6,155 nt of DNA from Hyphomicrobiales bacterium (GTDB lineage Bacteria > Pseudomonadota > Alphaproteobacteria > Rhizobiales > Kaistiaceae), in NCBI GenBank assembly GCA_017305815.1, contig JAFKJZ010000389.1, positions 1-6,155 on the forward strand, in the 5' to 3' direction. A model generated the notes under the pieces. That model was not told the DNA's origin. It did no database searches and saw only the letters and a program-made list of their open reading frames with translations. Positions 5,265 to 6,155 of the stretch are shown piece by piece. Positions within the stretch are counted from its first letter, which is position 1; each line of letters starts with the position of its first letter. The translations under genes and the position numbers were made by a program.

Positions 5265-6155
5265 TCACGGCGCGGGAAGCGTGATTTCGCCTTGCAGTTG
5301 CGCCTTTTCGAAATCGCTGACGAGGAGATCGAGCCGGATCGTCCAGGTCCCGCCCGCAGCCAGGCCCGGCATCGTCGCCTGCCATCGACCGTCCGCGCCC
5401 GGCGTCGCCGCCCCCCGAATCGGCTCCATGCCGCCGCCGGCCGGGGCCAGCGCCAGCGTCACCTCGAGCGGCCGGAACGGCACGCCGTCGCCATCGAGCG
5501 GCTCGACCTCGACGGTGGCGTCCCGCTGGCGATGCGGCGTCACCACCACCTCGGCCATCGCCTTCTCGCCATGCAGGTGCACCTCGATCGCCGGCAAGGC
5601 GACGTCGAGCGCGCGCGGCGGCGGCGTGAAGCGCCAGAGCGCGGCGAGGCCGAAGATCGCCAGGACCAACGCGATCTCGGCGACGATCGATCCGACGAGG
5701 CGGCGTGTCGCGCGCCCGTCGCCACGCAGCACCGGCGCCGTCAGCGCGAAGCGGTTGTGCGCGGCGATCGCCAGCACCAACGCCACGGCCGCCAGCTTGG
5801 CGGCAAGCACCCGGCCATAGCCGGTCGTCCACAGCGCATCGACGGACCCGAGCTGGACGACGGCGATCGCCGCGCCCGAGGCGAACAGGAGGGCGAAGAC
5901 GGCCGGCGCCGCGACCGAGAAGCGGGCGAGCGCGGCGCGGCCGCCGCCGGCAGCGAGCGCCACCACTAGCGGCAGGAGCGCCCCGGCCCAGGCCGCGATC
6001 GCCGAGGCGTGCAGGAACACCAGCGGCCGCATCAGCAGTTGCGGATCCGCGGCAGCGGCATGGCCGGTCGCGGCCAGGGCAAGGCCGGGCCCGAGCATGG
6101 CGAGCGCCGCCAGGCTTCGCCGGACAGGCCGCCGCGAAACGAACAACGCTGCCAG
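5265..6155 (-). CDS. CopD-type copper resistance/import membrane protein with C-terminal YtkA/FixH-like domain (partial, 5' end beyond the right edge)
   Basis: The C-terminal 296 residues of a polytopic inner-membrane protein of the CopD (PcoD/YcnJ-like) family, thought to move or handle copper with periplasmic CopC-like domains. Numbering from the first visible codon at 6155, hydrophobic helices lie at about 14-33, 44-69, 83-103, 115-132 and 153-173. The visible family features are GHA (31-33) and FLHASAIAAWAGALLPL (47-63), with His49 and Trp56. From about 178 to the end is a soluble beta-rich tail with VHLHG (192-196) and no further membrane helix, resembling the YtkA/FixH-like domain fused to many CopD proteins. 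The frame is open to the window edge. The first possible start inside the window is a TTG at 6146, just before a helix corresponding to the middle of the family, so the true start is almost certainly outside and a CopC domain may precede it. It appears unrelated to the sugar operon and is separated from it by a hairpin. Copper function is by family only. Confidence 0.82.
   Translation of the reverse strand: MAALFVSRRPVRRSLAALAMLGPGLALAATGHAAAADPQLLMRPLVFLHASAIAAWAGALLPLVVALAAGGGRAALARFSVAAPAVFALLFASGAAIAVVQLGSVDALWTTGYGRVLAAKLAAVALVLAIAAHNRFALTAPVLRGDGRATRRLVGSIVAEIALVLAIFGLAALWRFTPPPRALDVALPAIEVHLHGEKAMAEVVVTPHRQRDATVEVEPLDGDGVPFRPLEVTLALAPAGGGMEPIRGAATPGADGRWQATMPGLAAGGTWTIRLDLLVSDFEKAQLQGEITLPAP

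Noticed and set aside
4975..5832. 285-codon minus-strand open frame overlapping the lacI and CopD-type genes
   Set aside because: Out of frame with both recognised proteins; Arg/Ala/Gly-rich translation typical of a frame-shifted read of GC-rich DNA.
4242..5969. 575-codon plus-strand open frame crossing lacI and the CopD-type gene
   Set aside because: It spans two unrelated minus-strand genes and their intergenic region, and its product is Arg/Asp/Gln-rich and motif-free.

Overview
The window is a GC-rich stretch whose five genes all lie on the minus strand, so transcription runs from high to low coordinates. The composition, the protein sequences and the combination of an RbsC-type sugar importer with a LacI regulator, a Gfo/Idh/MocA dehydrogenase and a xylose-isomerase-like TIM barrel suggest an alphaproteobacterium, most likely of the Hyphomicrobiales (Rhizobiales) type. 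That placement is inferred from general resemblance; no marker gene is present.

Reading in the direction of transcription, the first gene (entering at the right edge and ending at 5265) is the C-terminal part of a CopD-type membrane protein with a periplasmic YtkA/FixH-like tail, linked to copper handling. A GC-rich hairpin (5230-5256) follows its stop codon and probably separates it from what comes next. The second unit begins with a LacI-family regulator (4131-5156, GTG start). It is followed by a sugar phosphate isomerase/epimerase-like protein (3004-4059), a Gfo/Idh/MocA NAD(P)-dependent oxidoreductase (1793-2971), the two-domain ATPase of a CUT2 (ribose/galactose type) sugar importer (237-1769), and the first 80 residues of its RbsC-type permease (240 to the left edge). 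Gaps shrink along the operon: 71 bp, 32 bp, 23 bp, then a 4-base ATGA stop/start overlap.

Taken together, the lacI-to-permease block looks like one catabolic operon: a carbohydrate or polyol is imported by the ABC transporter, oxidised by the dehydrogenase and isomerised, epimerised or cleaved by the TIM-barrel protein, under a local LacI repressor. The substrate cannot be read from the sequence. The enzyme pair resembles known 3-keto-sugar systems such as E. coli YcjS/YcjR and the levoglucosan (Lgd) enzymes, which makes a 3-keto-sugar route a reasonable but unproven idea. The periplasmic binding protein is absent and would be expected past the left edge.

The most interesting non-coding signal is a 16-bp inverted repeat just upstream of lacI. 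An 11-base block of it recurs with one mismatch, in the opposite orientation, in the gap before the isomerase gene; these are candidate operators for the LacI protein. No RNA gene, mobile element, CRISPR array or gene-free stretch over 300 bases was seen, and I found no clearly undescribed system.
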